A DNA stretch of 64,000 nucleotides from Anaerolineae bacterium (GTDB taxonomy: Bacteria; Chloroflexota; Anaerolineae; Aggregatilineales; Aggregatilineaceae), in NCBI GenBank assembly GCA_027494015.1, contig JAOSJP010000001.1, forward strand, positions 186,001 through 250,000, written 5' to 3'. Under the pieces are notes generated by a model that worked only from the letters and a program-made list of their open reading frames with translations, was not told where the DNA came from and ran no database searches. Position 1 is the first letter of the stretch. The number at the start of each line of letters is the position of its first letter. This document shows, piece after piece, positions 7,971 to 15,785 of this stretch. Both the position numbers and the translations under genes were made by a program.

Positions 7971-8828
7971 TCAGCGCGTCAAGTCCCCGAATGAAATCAA
8001 CTGAATCCCTTCGGCCCGCACGCATTCGCGCGTGGCGGCGTGGGTCAGGTGAACGATCTCCTCTTCGCGCTTGTCGCGGTAGCCGCTGAGGCCCAGCGCG
8101 TCGTCCACGTATCCCGGATGGCACATCAGCTCGGTGATGCTGTCATCGGGCAGGGTGGTCAGGATGAGCAGCAGATCGCCGAGCGTGGCCGTCCGGTCGT
8201 AATAGCCCATTTCGAAACGCGCCGGCCAGAACGGTGCCGGGCCTGTGGCGAGCACCGCTTGCAGGCGCTCGACCAGGGGGAGCGCCGTGTCTGCATCGAA
8301 CCCCGGCAGGATGCGCCCCAGCGCTGCCGCTGCCGTGTCGGGGGGCAGGTCGGCCATGCCCGCACGCATAGGGATGCCGAAGCCCGCCGCGATCTCCAGG
8401 ATGGCGCGCAGCCCGTCCGGGTGCAGGTAGGCGGCGTGGTGGTGGGAGTCCAGGTGATCGGGCGGGCGACCAGCCAGGCTGATGAAGCGATCCACCTGGG
8501 CAGCGATCTCGCGCTGCAGGTGATCCGGCTCGAAGCGGCTTATCTGGGCGAGCCACGCGCTGATATGGACGAACTCTCCCTCGTCGGTCAGCAGCGAGCG
8601 CACCGTCTCCGGTGCGGACACCGGGCGACCGGCGGTCAGCGTGATGTGCAGGCCAATGCCCAGGTTGGGGGCTTCGGCCAGGGCGCGCTCCAGGCCCGGC
8701 GCGGCGGCGGGGTAGTTGACCATGACGGTTGTGGAGGTGACAATGCCGCGCAGGTGCGCCTCCAGAACGCCCCGGTTGATGCCGGGCGACCGCCCAAAAT
8801 CGTCCGCGTTGACGATGAGTTGCTTCAT
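7971..8828 (-). CDS. YdjC/ChbG/HpnK-family carbohydrate deacetylase
   Basis: A 285-residue metal-dependent deacetylase of the ChbG/HpnK family (chitooligosaccharide or hopanoid-linked N-acetyl groups in known members). Visible metal and catalytic motifs: IVNADDFGRSPGINRGV at the N-terminus, LGIGLHITLTAGRP, HLDSHHHAAYLHP and ELMCHPGY near the C-terminus. Length is normal for the family. It is the first gene of the minus-strand run that continues 29 bp later into the 2H-like and SLATT genes; whether it belongs functionally with them is unknown. The true substrate cannot be told from sequence. Confidence 0.9.
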   Translation of the reverse strand: MKQLIVNADDFGRSPGINRGVLEAHLRGIVTSTTVMVNYPAAAPGLERALAEAPNLGIGLHITLTAGRPVSAPETVRSLLTDEGEFVHISAWLAQISRFEPDHLQREIAAQVDRFISLAGRPPDHLDSHHHAAYLHPDGLRAILEIAAGFGIPMRAGMADLPPDTAAAALGRILPGFDADTALPLVERLQAVLATGPAPFWPARFEMGYYDRTATLGDLLLILTTLPDDSITELMCHPGYVDDALGLSGYRDKREEEIVHLTHAATRECVRAEGIQLISFGDLTR

Positions 8829-8850
8829 GTGCCCTGCCTGTAGAGAGAGG

Positions 8851-9155
8851 TGTCAGTGATCGGTTGTCAGTAGATTAGTTGTCAGAGGCCTTTGAGAAAG
8901 TTGTGCACCTGGCTCGGCCCTGATCCCCGGCCCTTCCCCACGAGGGGGAAGGGAGAAGACTCTAAGCCCCCTCCTTGTGGGGGAGGGGTTGGGGGGGGAA
9001 AACCTCTCAAAGGCCTCTCAGTCGAGGCTCCCTCGCAGCCCACTCGACAGACCAATCATTGACAACTGAAAACTGACAACTGAAGACCGACAACTGACAA
9101 CCAATAACCAACAACCAAGAACCAACAACCAATAGCCAACCACCAACAACCAAAC
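8851..9155. repeat. Heptamer arms flanking a GC-rich hairpin element
   Basis: The gap 8829-9285 has no gene. Left arm 8851-8885 is built of TTGTCAG-like units. The centre (about 8930-8995) holds CCCTTCCCCACGAGGGGGAAGG and a second CCCTCCTTGTGGGGGAGGGG hairpin. The right arm (about 9055-9155) has the complementary orientation, ACAACTGACAACC-like units grading into CCAACAA repeats. The same design recurs at 11466-11735 and partly at 26706-26842. Confidence 0.75.
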
Positions 9156-9285
9156 TGCGCACCCGCCTGAATCATAGCTTACACTCCGCCGGGACGAAAG
9201 CCAACTTCGATCTGGGCGGCGATCTGTGTTACCCTACGGCGCTGTGAGCAGTGAGACGTCATCTGAAAGGAAAAGAGGCCAGACT

Positions 9286-10878
9286 ATGATTGATTCCGTG
9301 CGCGCCGCCGTCGAGCGCCATACGGCGCAGATTCGGGCGCTCTCTATAGATTTCAGCGAGAAAGAATGGATTGCCGCGACCACTGGCACCCCCCAGGCGC
9401 TCGGCGACGCCGCCGAAGCGCGCCGGACGTGGATGCGCTTCCAGGCAGACCCAGAAGCCTACGCGCAGTACAAGCGGTGGGACGAGGAAGGCGCGGCGGA
9501 CGACGACGCGCACCTGGCGCGCATGGTACGCGTGCTGCATTACGGGTTCGGGGCGGGGCAGCGCGACCCGGCGACGATTGACGAGATGAGCGATCTGACA
9601 AAGGCGCTCAGCGACGCCTACACCAACTTCCGCGCCGAGATGAACGGCCAGCGCCTGAACGCCAACGCCATCAGCGAGATTCTGCGCGGCGAGAACGATT
9701 CTCAGAAGCGCCGCGCCGCCTGGGAAGGCAGCAAACAGATCGGCCCGCGTGTCGCCGACCAGATTCGCCGCCTGGCCGAGCTGCGCAACATGGCCGCACA
9801 GCGCATGGGCTATGCCAACTTCCACCGGATGAGTCTGACCTTCGACGAGCTGGACCCGGACTGGCTGTACGCCATGCTTGACGGGCTGGCGGTCAAGACC
9901 GAGGAACCTTACCGCAGCGCCAAAGGCGAGCTTGACGCCGAACTGAGCGCGCGCTTTGGTGTGCCGGCGGGCGACCTGATGCCCTGGCACTACGCCGACC
10001 CCTTCTTTCAGGACGCGCCGATCCTGGCCGACTACGACTACGACGCGCTGTTTGCCGGGCGCGAGCTGGAGCCGCTGGCCCTGGCCACCTACGACGGGCT
10101 GGGCATGGACGTGCGCGACATCCTGGGGCGCAGCGACCTGTACGAGCGCGAGGGCAAGGACCAGCACGCTTTCTGCACGCACATTGACCGCGAAGGCGAC
10201 GTGCGCATCCTGTGCAACCTCAAGCCGAACCTGCGCTGGATGGAGACGCTGCTGCACGAGCTGGGGCACGCCGTCTATGACAAATACATCCCCCAGGGCC
10301 TGCCCTGGCTGCTGCGGACGATCTCGCACATCCTGACCACCGAGGCGATGGCTATGCTGATGGGCGCGGAGACGCTCGACCCGGAGTGGCACGAGCGCGT
10401 GCTGGGCGCGGGCGCGGCAGAAGCGGCGCGGGCGGGGGCGGCGGGCTACCGGCGGCTGCGCCTGCAAGAACTGATCTTCGCCCGCTGGGTGTTGGTCGTG
10501 GTGAACTTCGAGCGCGCGCTCTACGAAGACCCGTCGCGCGACCTGGACGCCCTGTGGTGGGAACTGGTGCAGCGCTACCAACTGCTCAACAAGCCGGATG
10601 GGCGCGAGAAGCTGCCGGACTGGGCGACGAAGTACCACATCGCATTGGCTCCGGCTTACTACCAGAACTACCTGCTGGGGCGGATGATGTCCTTGCAGTG
10701 GGAGGATTGGCTGCGCAAGCACGCCGGCGGCATTGTCGGGCGGCGGGCGGCGGGCGAGTTCTTCCGCCAGCGCATCTTCGCCATCGGCAACACCATGCCC
10801 TGGAATGACGGGTTGCAGCACGCGACCGGCGAGCGGCTCAACCCCGATTACTTCGTCGAGAAATTCGCCCATTCCTGA
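9286..10878 (+). CDS. M2/M3-type zinc metallopeptidase (gluzincin)
   Basis: A 530-residue, mostly helical peptidase. HELGH at residues about 324-328 gives two zinc His and the catalytic Glu; TTEA (Glu about 353) 25 residues later is the third ligand, as in clan MA(E) families M2 and M3. Overall look (LPWLLRTISHILTTEAMAML) is nearer to bacterial M2 relatives than to oligoendopeptidase F. No signal peptide is visible, so it probably acts on peptides in the cytosol. ATG 9286 has AAAGAGG upstream; an ATG at 9226 lies before that Shine-Dalgarno and is rejected. The TIR gene begins six bases past its stop. Confidence 0.86.
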   Translation: MIDSVRAAVERHTAQIRALSIDFSEKEWIAATTGTPQALGDAAEARRTWMRFQADPEAYAQYKRWDEEGAADDDAHLARMVRVLHYGFGAGQRDPATIDEMSDLTKALSDAYTNFRAEMNGQRLNANAISEILRGENDSQKRRAAWEGSKQIGPRVADQIRRLAELRNMAAQRMGYANFHRMSLTFDELDPDWLYAMLDGLAVKTEEPYRSAKGELDAELSARFGVPAGDLMPWHYADPFFQDAPILADYDYDALFAGRELEPLALATYDGLGMDVRDILGRSDLYEREGKDQHAFCTHIDREGDVRILCNLKPNLRWMETLLHELGHAVYDKYIPQGLPWLLRTISHILTTEAMAMLMGAETLDPEWHERVLGAGAAEAARAGAAGYRRLRLQELIFARWVLVVVNFERALYEDPSRDLDALWWELVQRYQLLNKPDGREKLPDWATKYHIALAPAYYQNYLLGRMMSLQWEDWLRKHAGGIVGRRAAGEFFRQRIFAIGNTMPWNDGLQHATGERLNPDYFVEKFAHS

Positions 10879-10884
10879 CGCGGG

Positions 10885-11424
10885 ATGCAACACCTGTACG
10901 TCAGCTACCCCGATCACGATCGCGACTTCGCTCACCGCCTGGTTGACGACCTCCAGGCGGCGGGCTATGTCGTCTTTGTGGACGCGGTGGCGGCGCTGGG
11001 GACGATGGCCTGGGCCGCCGAGACGCGCCACGCCATTCGCGCGGCGGGGGCCGTGCTGATGATCCTCGACCCGGCGCGCGGGCGCCGCGTGGGGATGCGC
11101 CATGAGGGAGTGCTGGCCGGGCGGCGGCGCGCGCCCACTTTCGTGCTGCTGCGCTCGTCCGGCGACCTGCCGCGTTACCTGGACCGGGCGACGATGATTG
11201 ATTTCTCAGAGGAGTACGACAAGGCGTTGGCTGAGCTTCTGGCGAGGCTGCCCACTCCGGCGGAGTTGCTGGCCGCCGAAGCGCCGCTGCGCCGCCCGCT
11301 GCGCCGTCCACCCCGTCATCGCGACTCGCGCTGGCGCGAGCGACTGGTCTGGACGCTGGCTGTTGTCGCCGTGCTCACTATCTGTCTGCTGGCGGCTATC
11401 GCGCTTGGCCTCATTCCGGTGTAG
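10885..11424 (+). CDS. TIR-domain protein with C-terminal membrane anchor
   Basis: A 179-residue protein. Residues 3-115 are a TIR-like domain: LYVSYPDHDRDFAHRLVDDL, AAGYVVFVD, then MAWAAETRHAIRAAGAVLMIL, where Glu46 occupies the position of the NAD-hydrolysing Glu of active TIRs. A basic, Pro-rich linker (LRRPLRRPPRHRDSRWRERL) leads to one TM helix (about 156-177). Inference: the TIR faces the cytosol, tethered to the membrane. The gene lies six bases after the metallopeptidase stop, so the two are probably co-translated. No antiviral partner (STING, Thoeris) is near; a signalling scaffold is as likely as an NADase. Confidence 0.82.
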   Translation: MQHLYVSYPDHDRDFAHRLVDDLQAAGYVVFVDAVAALGTMAWAAETRHAIRAAGAVLMILDPARGRRVGMRHEGVLAGRRRAPTFVLLRSSGDLPRYLDRATMIDFSEEYDKALAELLARLPTPAELLAAEAPLRRPLRRPPRHRDSRWRERLVWTLAVVAVLTICLLAAIALGLIPV

Positions 11425-11465
11425 GATCGAACTGGTGGAGATGGCAGAGTATTGTCGAGGGTGAT

Positions 11466-11735
11466 GAGTCCTGAGTCAGGAGTCTTGAGTCCGGAACGCC
11501 GGGTCAATCCATGACTCAGAGGGTGTATGGTAAGCTCTCCCTCATCCCCCGCCCCCTTCTCCCTCCAGGGGGAGAGGGGAGCAAAGGGTTTCCCCTCCCC
11601 CACAAGGAGGGAGGGGCTTAGCGAGAACGCTTCTCTCCCTTCCCCCTCGTGGGGGAAGGGCTGGGGATGGGGGGCAAAGGCAGGCGCACAACTTCTCAAC
11701 TCAAGACTCAAGACTCACAACTCAAGACTCGATTC
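11466..11735. repeat. Heptamer arms around a GC-rich hairpin
   Basis: The left arm (11466-11510) has GAGTCTTGAGTCC-like units; the right arm (about 11693-11735) has ACTCAAG repeated about five times, the reverse complement. Between them are CCCTCCAGGGGGAGAGGGG and the CCCTTCCCC...GGGGAAGGG type hairpins. It fills the gap 11425-11770, in which no gene is seen. Confidence 0.75.
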
Positions 11736-11770
11736 CTGCCGCGCGCGAGATGGAGAGAATCGGGGAGCCT

Positions 11771-13546
11771 ATGGATCGCTCAGTGCCCAAGACCGGAAGC
11801 GAAGAGATCGCGCTCTACATCCGCACCTATTACTCGCTGCTGCGCTCCAGCCGCGCCGTGTACCTGGACGCGCTGGTGGAGACGCACCTGACGGTGAATT
11901 CGTCGCTGCACACGCGGGCGCGCGAGCCGATGCCGGACGGCGCGGCCCTGTTCTATGCGGCGATGCGCCTGCCGCCGTGCATGGCTGAGGTCGAGCTGGT
12001 GGTGATGGGCCAGACGGATCGCGTTTTTCACGATCACGGCTTCGCCCAGGTGGGCGAGTGGGAGCGCGTCACCGCGCCGGCGCGCCGGCGGCGCATGGCC
12101 TTCGACGGGAAGCAGACGCTGGCTGTCTACGTCGCCAGCGGCTCAGACATTGACGACCTGATCCCGATCCTGGTCGCCTACCAGATCGAGTGGAACAAGC
12201 TGCACGACCTGCTGCAATCGGTGGTGGCCCAGGCGAGCCTGGCCGCCTTCAGCGCCGATTCTTCGCTGAGCCGCACGGCGGAGCTGGCCCGCGCCCTGGG
12301 CATGACGGCGGACGATCTCAGCCGCCTGCAGGATGCCTGGGGCAAAGACACCATCGCCACGCTGAAGAAGATCGCGCGCAGCCCCAAGCGGCTGGCGGTG
12401 CAACTGCTGGCGGGCACCTACATTAACTATCAGCGCGCTACGTCCGACTGGTGGTTCAACGTGCGCCAGCACGTCGAGCACATCAGCCTGCAGGATCGCC
12501 CGGTCTACTTTGTCTCCAGCAACGTGCACGCGGTGCCCAACCTGCTGAGCGGGTTCGCGCTGCGCGAAGAGGAGCGCATCTTCGAGTTCGTGGAGAAGGC
12601 GGGCGACCCTGGCCTGACCGCCGAGTATGACTACGTGCGCGTGCGCGACGAACTGAACAACAAAAACAACTTCCTGTATTACGCGCTGCGGCGCTACACC
12701 AGCCTGCCCGAGGTGGACGCGCGCCGCCGTCAGGCTGAGGAGGAGGCGGGCATCACGCGCGTGCCCAGCCTGCACGGGTTCGACATCGAGGCGCAGGTCA
12801 TTGAGCTGAACAAGCTCGACCCGGCGCGCATGGACTCGCGCATCGTCCCCGCCGGCGCGGACGACATGGCCCTGCTGCGGAACAGCGACGCGCTGATCGT
12901 CAACATTGACTACCCGCTGGGCATGGCCGCCTACCACGTGCTGGCCAAGATCAGCCAGTACGTGACGCGGATGCAGGGCATCTACGTGATCGGCAAGGCG
13001 GCGACGCTCAACGCGCGGGTGGGCGACGTGATGATCGCCAATGTGGTCTACGACGAGCACAGCCAGAACTCGTACCTCTTCGGCAACTGCTTCAGCGCGT
13101 CCGACGTCATCCCCTACCTGACGCTGAGCAGCGTGCTCGACAATCAGAAAGTCGTCAGTGTGCGCGGGACGTTCCTGCAGAACGTGCAGTATATGGACGT
13201 GTTCTACCGCGAGGGCTACACAATCGTGGAGATGGAGTCCGGGCCGTATCTGTCGGCGGTCTACGAGATGGTGCGCGCCCAGCGCCACCCGGTGGACGAG
13301 ATCGTCAACCTGTACATCGCGCCGTTCGATCTCGGCTTCCTGCACTACGCCAGCGACACGCCGCGCAGCAAAGGGCGCACGCTCGGCGAGGGCAGCCTGA
13401 GCTACCTGGGCGCAGAGCCGACCTACGCGACGGCCATCGCCACGCTGCGGCGCATCGTCAAGCAGGAGATCGAGCGGCTGCGCGGGCTGCCCGCGACCGC
13501 CGGCTTCCCGGCGCAACCGGAGATGACGACCGATGCAGGTGGGTGA
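11771..13546 (+). CDS. DUF6909-like protein with nucleoside-phosphorylase-like region
   Basis: About 591 residues. The N-terminal half is helical and unrecognised (TYYSLLRSSRAVYLDALVETHL; WNKLHDLLQSVV). The C-terminal half resembles the purine nucleoside phosphorylase fold: GIYVIGKAATLNARVGDVMI and YTIVEMESGPYLSAV, the latter at the place of the VDMEA signature. Whether it cleaves a nucleoside is not known, as ribose- and phosphate-binding residues could not be confirmed. I tentatively recall similar proteins under DUF6909. The ATG at 11771 follows GGGGAG; an ATG at 11750 is also possible. Its last 14 bases overlap the nitroreductase gene, implying coupling. Confidence 0.7.
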   Translation: MDRSVPKTGSEEIALYIRTYYSLLRSSRAVYLDALVETHLTVNSSLHTRAREPMPDGAALFYAAMRLPPCMAEVELVVMGQTDRVFHDHGFAQVGEWERVTAPARRRRMAFDGKQTLAVYVASGSDIDDLIPILVAYQIEWNKLHDLLQSVVAQASLAAFSADSSLSRTAELARALGMTADDLSRLQDAWGKDTIATLKKIARSPKRLAVQLLAGTYINYQRATSDWWFNVRQHVEHISLQDRPVYFVSSNVHAVPNLLSGFALREEERIFEFVEKAGDPGLTAEYDYVRVRDELNNKNNFLYYALRRYTSLPEVDARRRQAEEEAGITRVPSLHGFDIEAQVIELNKLDPARMDSRIVPAGADDMALLRNSDALIVNIDYPLGMAAYHVLAKISQYVTRMQGIYVIGKAATLNARVGDVMIANVVYDEHSQNSYLFGNCFSASDVIPYLTLSSVLDNQKVVSVRGTFLQNVQYMDVFYREGYTIVEMESGPYLSAVYEMVRAQRHPVDEIVNLYIAPFDLGFLHYASDTPRSKGRTLGEGSLSYLGAEPTYATAIATLRRIVKQEIERLRGLPATAGFPAQPEMTTDAGG

Positions 13547-14054
13547 CGCGATCAAGACCAACCGCGCGGTGCGCCAGTTTGCCGAGCGCTCCGTCCCGCT
13601 GGAAGCTATCACGCGCATTCTCAACGCCGGGCGGCTGTCCGGCTCGGCCAAGAACCGTCAGCCCTGGACGTTCGTCGCGGTCACGGCGCGCGAGACGCTG
13701 CGCGCGCTGGCTGAGTGTGGCCCCTGGTGCGGGCACGCGGCGGGGGCCGCGCTCGCCGTCGTGCTGGTGGTGGACGATGTGCAGACACCCCCTACGCTGA
13801 CGACGCCATTCGATCTGGGGCGGGCCAGCCAGAACATGATCCTGGCCGCGTGGGAGCTGGGCATCGGCTCGTGCATAGGCACCATCTACGAGCCGGAAGC
13901 CGCCCGCCAGGCGCTCGGCATTCCCGCTGGCAAGGGCGTGCCCTGGCTGATCTCCTTCGGCTACCCGCACCCCGACGACGACCCGCGCGCGCGTCCGCCG
14001 CGCGCCGGTGGACGGCGCTCGCTGGACGAGGTCGTGCGCTGGGAGCGGTGGTGA
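13533..14054 (+). CDS. Nitroreductase-family flavoprotein
   Basis: A 173-residue FMN-dependent oxidoreductase of the nitroreductase superfamily: AIKTNRAVRQFAERSVPLEAI at the start, GSAKNRQPWTFVAV (FMN-binding), and LGRASQNMILAAWELGIGSC followed by LGIPAGKGVPWLISFGYP. Substrate is not predictable. Short for the family but with all core segments. It starts 14 bp inside the end of the phosphorylase-like gene. Confidence 0.9.
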   Translation: MQVGDAIKTNRAVRQFAERSVPLEAITRILNAGRLSGSAKNRQPWTFVAVTARETLRALAECGPWCGHAAGAALAVVLVVDDVQTPPTLTTPFDLGRASQNMILAAWELGIGSCIGTIYEPEAARQALGIPAGKGVPWLISFGYPHPDDDPRARPPRAGGRRSLDEVVRWERW

Positions 14055-14099
14055 GGGGCGTCTCCTCTGTGGGGTGCCTCTGTGACTATGGTGCGAGGT

Positions 14100-14129
14100 G
14101 TAGGGGCGGGTTTGCAAACCCGCCCCTAC
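14100..14129. repeat. Perfect 30-bp palindrome, GTAGGGG family
   Basis: Same sequence as 2142-2171. It lies between the convergent nitroreductase and fmt genes, so a terminator-like role is possible, although no T-tract follows. Confidence 0.85.
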
Positions 14130-14187
14130 GCGCTGGACGTGGCACGGCTGCGCCCCCTTATCCTTCTGTCCCCCACAGGAATCGCTC

Positions 14188-15168
14188 TCAGCCCAGCGTG
14201 CTTCCCACGAAGTCCGGCGCACCGTTGCGGAAGGCTTCCGCGCTGAGCGCCTGGCGGCCCTCAAGCTGCAGGCGCAGCGGCAGATACACGCCGCCGCCCG
14301 TGCCGACAGCCAGCGGGCCAAGCCCTTCCAGAGGGGTGCCCTCCGTGCTGGCGACCAGGCCCGGCGCAAAGCCGAGATGGGCCGTTGAGGGGAAGCCAGC
14401 CAGCACTTTCAGCCGGCGACCGTTCCAGGCGGTGAAGGTGCCCGGCCAGGGCGTGAAGGCGCGCACGTGCCGATCAATGGCGACGGCGGAAGTCGTCCAA
14501 TCCAGCGCCCCGTCTGCGCGGCGGAGCTGGGGGGCGTGAGTGATCAGGGCGGGGTTGTCCGGCTGCGGGTGGGGGGCGATGCTGCCGCTGAGCAGCCATT
14601 CCAGCGTGTGAACCAGCAGTCGCGCGCCCAGCGGAGCCAGCTTGTCGTGCAGAGATTGGCCCGTCTCCGCCGGATCGAGCGGGATCGAGTCCTGAAGCAG
14701 GATGGGGCCGCTGTCCAGCCCGGCGTCCATGATCATGGTGGTGATGCCGGTGCAGCGGTCGCCCGCGCGGATGGCTGCCTGGATGGGGGCCGCGCCGCGC
14801 CAGCGAGGCAGCAGCGAGGCGTGCACGTTGATCGGGGCGCGGCGCGGCAGGTCGAGCACCGGCTGGCGCAGAAGCTGCCCATAGGCGACGACTACCAGGA
14901 AGTCCGGCCCCCAGGCGCGAAGCTGATCGAGGGCGGCTGGCTCGTGCGCTTTGAGCGGCTGGATGACGGGCAGGCCGGCGCTGAGGGCTATCTGCTTGAC
15001 CGGCGACATCTGCACGTGCTGGCCGCGTCCGGCGGGGCGATCGGGCTGGGTGACGACCCCGGCGACCTCGAAGTGAGGCACCTGAAGCAAGGCGCGCAAT
15101 GAGAGCACGGCGAAGTCCGGCGTGCCCATGAACACGATGCGGGTGACGGGCTGCGCGTCTCTGTCCAT
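14188..15168 (-). CDS. fmt: Methionyl-tRNA formyltransferase
   Basis: Formylates initiator Met-tRNA with 10-formyl-THF. The 326-residue protein shows RIVFMGTPDFAVLSLRALL, VVTQPDRPAGRG, the catalytic-region INVHASLLPRWRGAAPI, and TTMIMDAGLDSGPIL, then the C-terminal tRNA-binding domain (VRAFTPWPGTFTAW). The ATG at 15168 has GGGGAGG at good spacing; an upstream in-frame start is rejected. Usually fmt is next to def; def is not seen here. Confidence 0.96.
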   Translation of the reverse strand: MDRDAQPVTRIVFMGTPDFAVLSLRALLQVPHFEVAGVVTQPDRPAGRGQHVQMSPVKQIALSAGLPVIQPLKAHEPAALDQLRAWGPDFLVVVAYGQLLRQPVLDLPRRAPINVHASLLPRWRGAAPIQAAIRAGDRCTGITTMIMDAGLDSGPILLQDSIPLDPAETGQSLHDKLAPLGARLLVHTLEWLLSGSIAPHPQPDNPALITHAPQLRRADGALDWTTSAVAIDRHVRAFTPWPGTFTAWNGRRLKVLAGFPSTAHLGFAPGLVASTEGTPLEGLGPLAVGTGGGVYLPLRLQLEGRQALSAEAFRNGAPDFVGSTLG

Positions 15169-15226
15169 GTCAGGCCTCCCCGTGCGGTTGGCTAAACTCA
15201 CCCTGGCAGACCCTATCCAGGTATGC

Positions 15227-15232
15227 TACAAT
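15227..15232 (+). promoter_or_regulatory. -10 element for tRNA-His
   Basis: TATGCTACAAT provides a TACAAT -10 with TATG extension, 13 bases before the tRNA. The -35 (CTGGCA, 15203) is weak. Confidence 0.55.
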
Positions 15233-15244
15233 GCCCCTCACCAT

Positions 15245-15321
15245 GGTGGCTGTGGTGCAGTGGTTAGCACGTCTGACTGTGGATCAGAAGGTCGTGGGTT
15301 CAAATCCCACCAGCCACCCCA
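15245..15321 (+). tRNA. tRNA-His (GTG)
   Basis: Acceptor GTGGCTG (15246-15252) pairs with CAGCCAC (15311-15317). An extra G-1 at 15245 faces discriminator C73, the His identity pair. The anticodon stem TCTGA/TCAGA encloses loop CTGTGGA with anticodon GTG. T-arm GTGGGTTCAAATCCCAC is regular and the CCA end is encoded. Confidence 0.97.
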
Positions 15322-15325
15322 AGCG

Positions 15326-15352
15326 ACGGCGCGTGAAGCGCCGTTTTCGTTT
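15326..15352 (+). terminator. Intrinsic terminator of tRNA-His
   Basis: Stem ACGGCGC/GCGCCGT, loop GTGAA, followed by TTTTCGTTTT, five bases after the tRNA. Confidence 0.85.
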
Positions 15353-15359
15353 TGTGCGC

Positions 15360-15785
15360 TTATCTGCGGTGGGGCCGCAACGTGTGCGCCCGCACGCGAG
15401 CGCGCAGCAGGGCCAGCCGCGCGCGCAGCCCGCCGACGCTGGCAAGCAATCGGACGCGCGGCGGGTGCTTGAGGCCGCGCCGCAACGCCTCGCGGCGCTG
15501 CTCCGCTGCTTTGCGCGTCTCCACTGACTGGATCAGCCCTTGCAGGGCGTCTTCATCCTGCTCGCTGGGGCGGCGCAGGCCGAAGACCTCCCAAATGCTC
15601 ACCTCGCCGGTGTCGGTCTTCGGCGTTGGTGGCGGCATGATACCCTCTTGTTCGGCCCGTTCCCCGGCGATGGGCGCTGACGCGCCCGGCACGCCGCGCG
15701 GCGGCGTGGGACGCGGGGAGACGGTCTCGGCATCCTGCGGGGTCGGTCGCGCAAACGGGGTTGGGGCGCTCTCGGTGGGCGGCAT
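15360..15785 (-). CDS. Small Pro-rich protein with basic C-terminus, coupled to the SRPBCC gene
   Basis: About 141 residues, unrecognised. The first 50 are Pro/Ala/Thr-rich. The rest is helical: TGEVSIWEVFGLRRPSEQDED, then RREALRRGLKHPPRVRLL with many Arg. Its ATG overlaps the SRPBCC stop (TGATG), so it would be made by re-initiation. Because its Pro-rich start looks like more of the SRPBCC tail, and the window has many single-base indels, it may instead be the true C-terminus of that protein in another frame. Confidence 0.5.
   Translation of the reverse strand: MPPTESAPTPFARPTPQDAETVSPRPTPPRGVPGASAPIAGERAEQEGIMPPPTPKTDTGEVSIWEVFGLRRPSEQDEDALQGLIQSVETRKAAEQRREALRRGLKHPPRVRLLASVGGLRARLALLRARVRAHTLRPHRR

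Noticed and set aside
8829..9285. Hidden small RNA in the heptamer block
   Set aside because: No promoter or terminator pair could be placed; the sequence is explained by repeats.
5000..11424. Single defence island joining the SLATT operon and the TIR gene
   Set aside because: Opposite strands, separated by a repeat block and a peptidase gene; no shared regulation visible.
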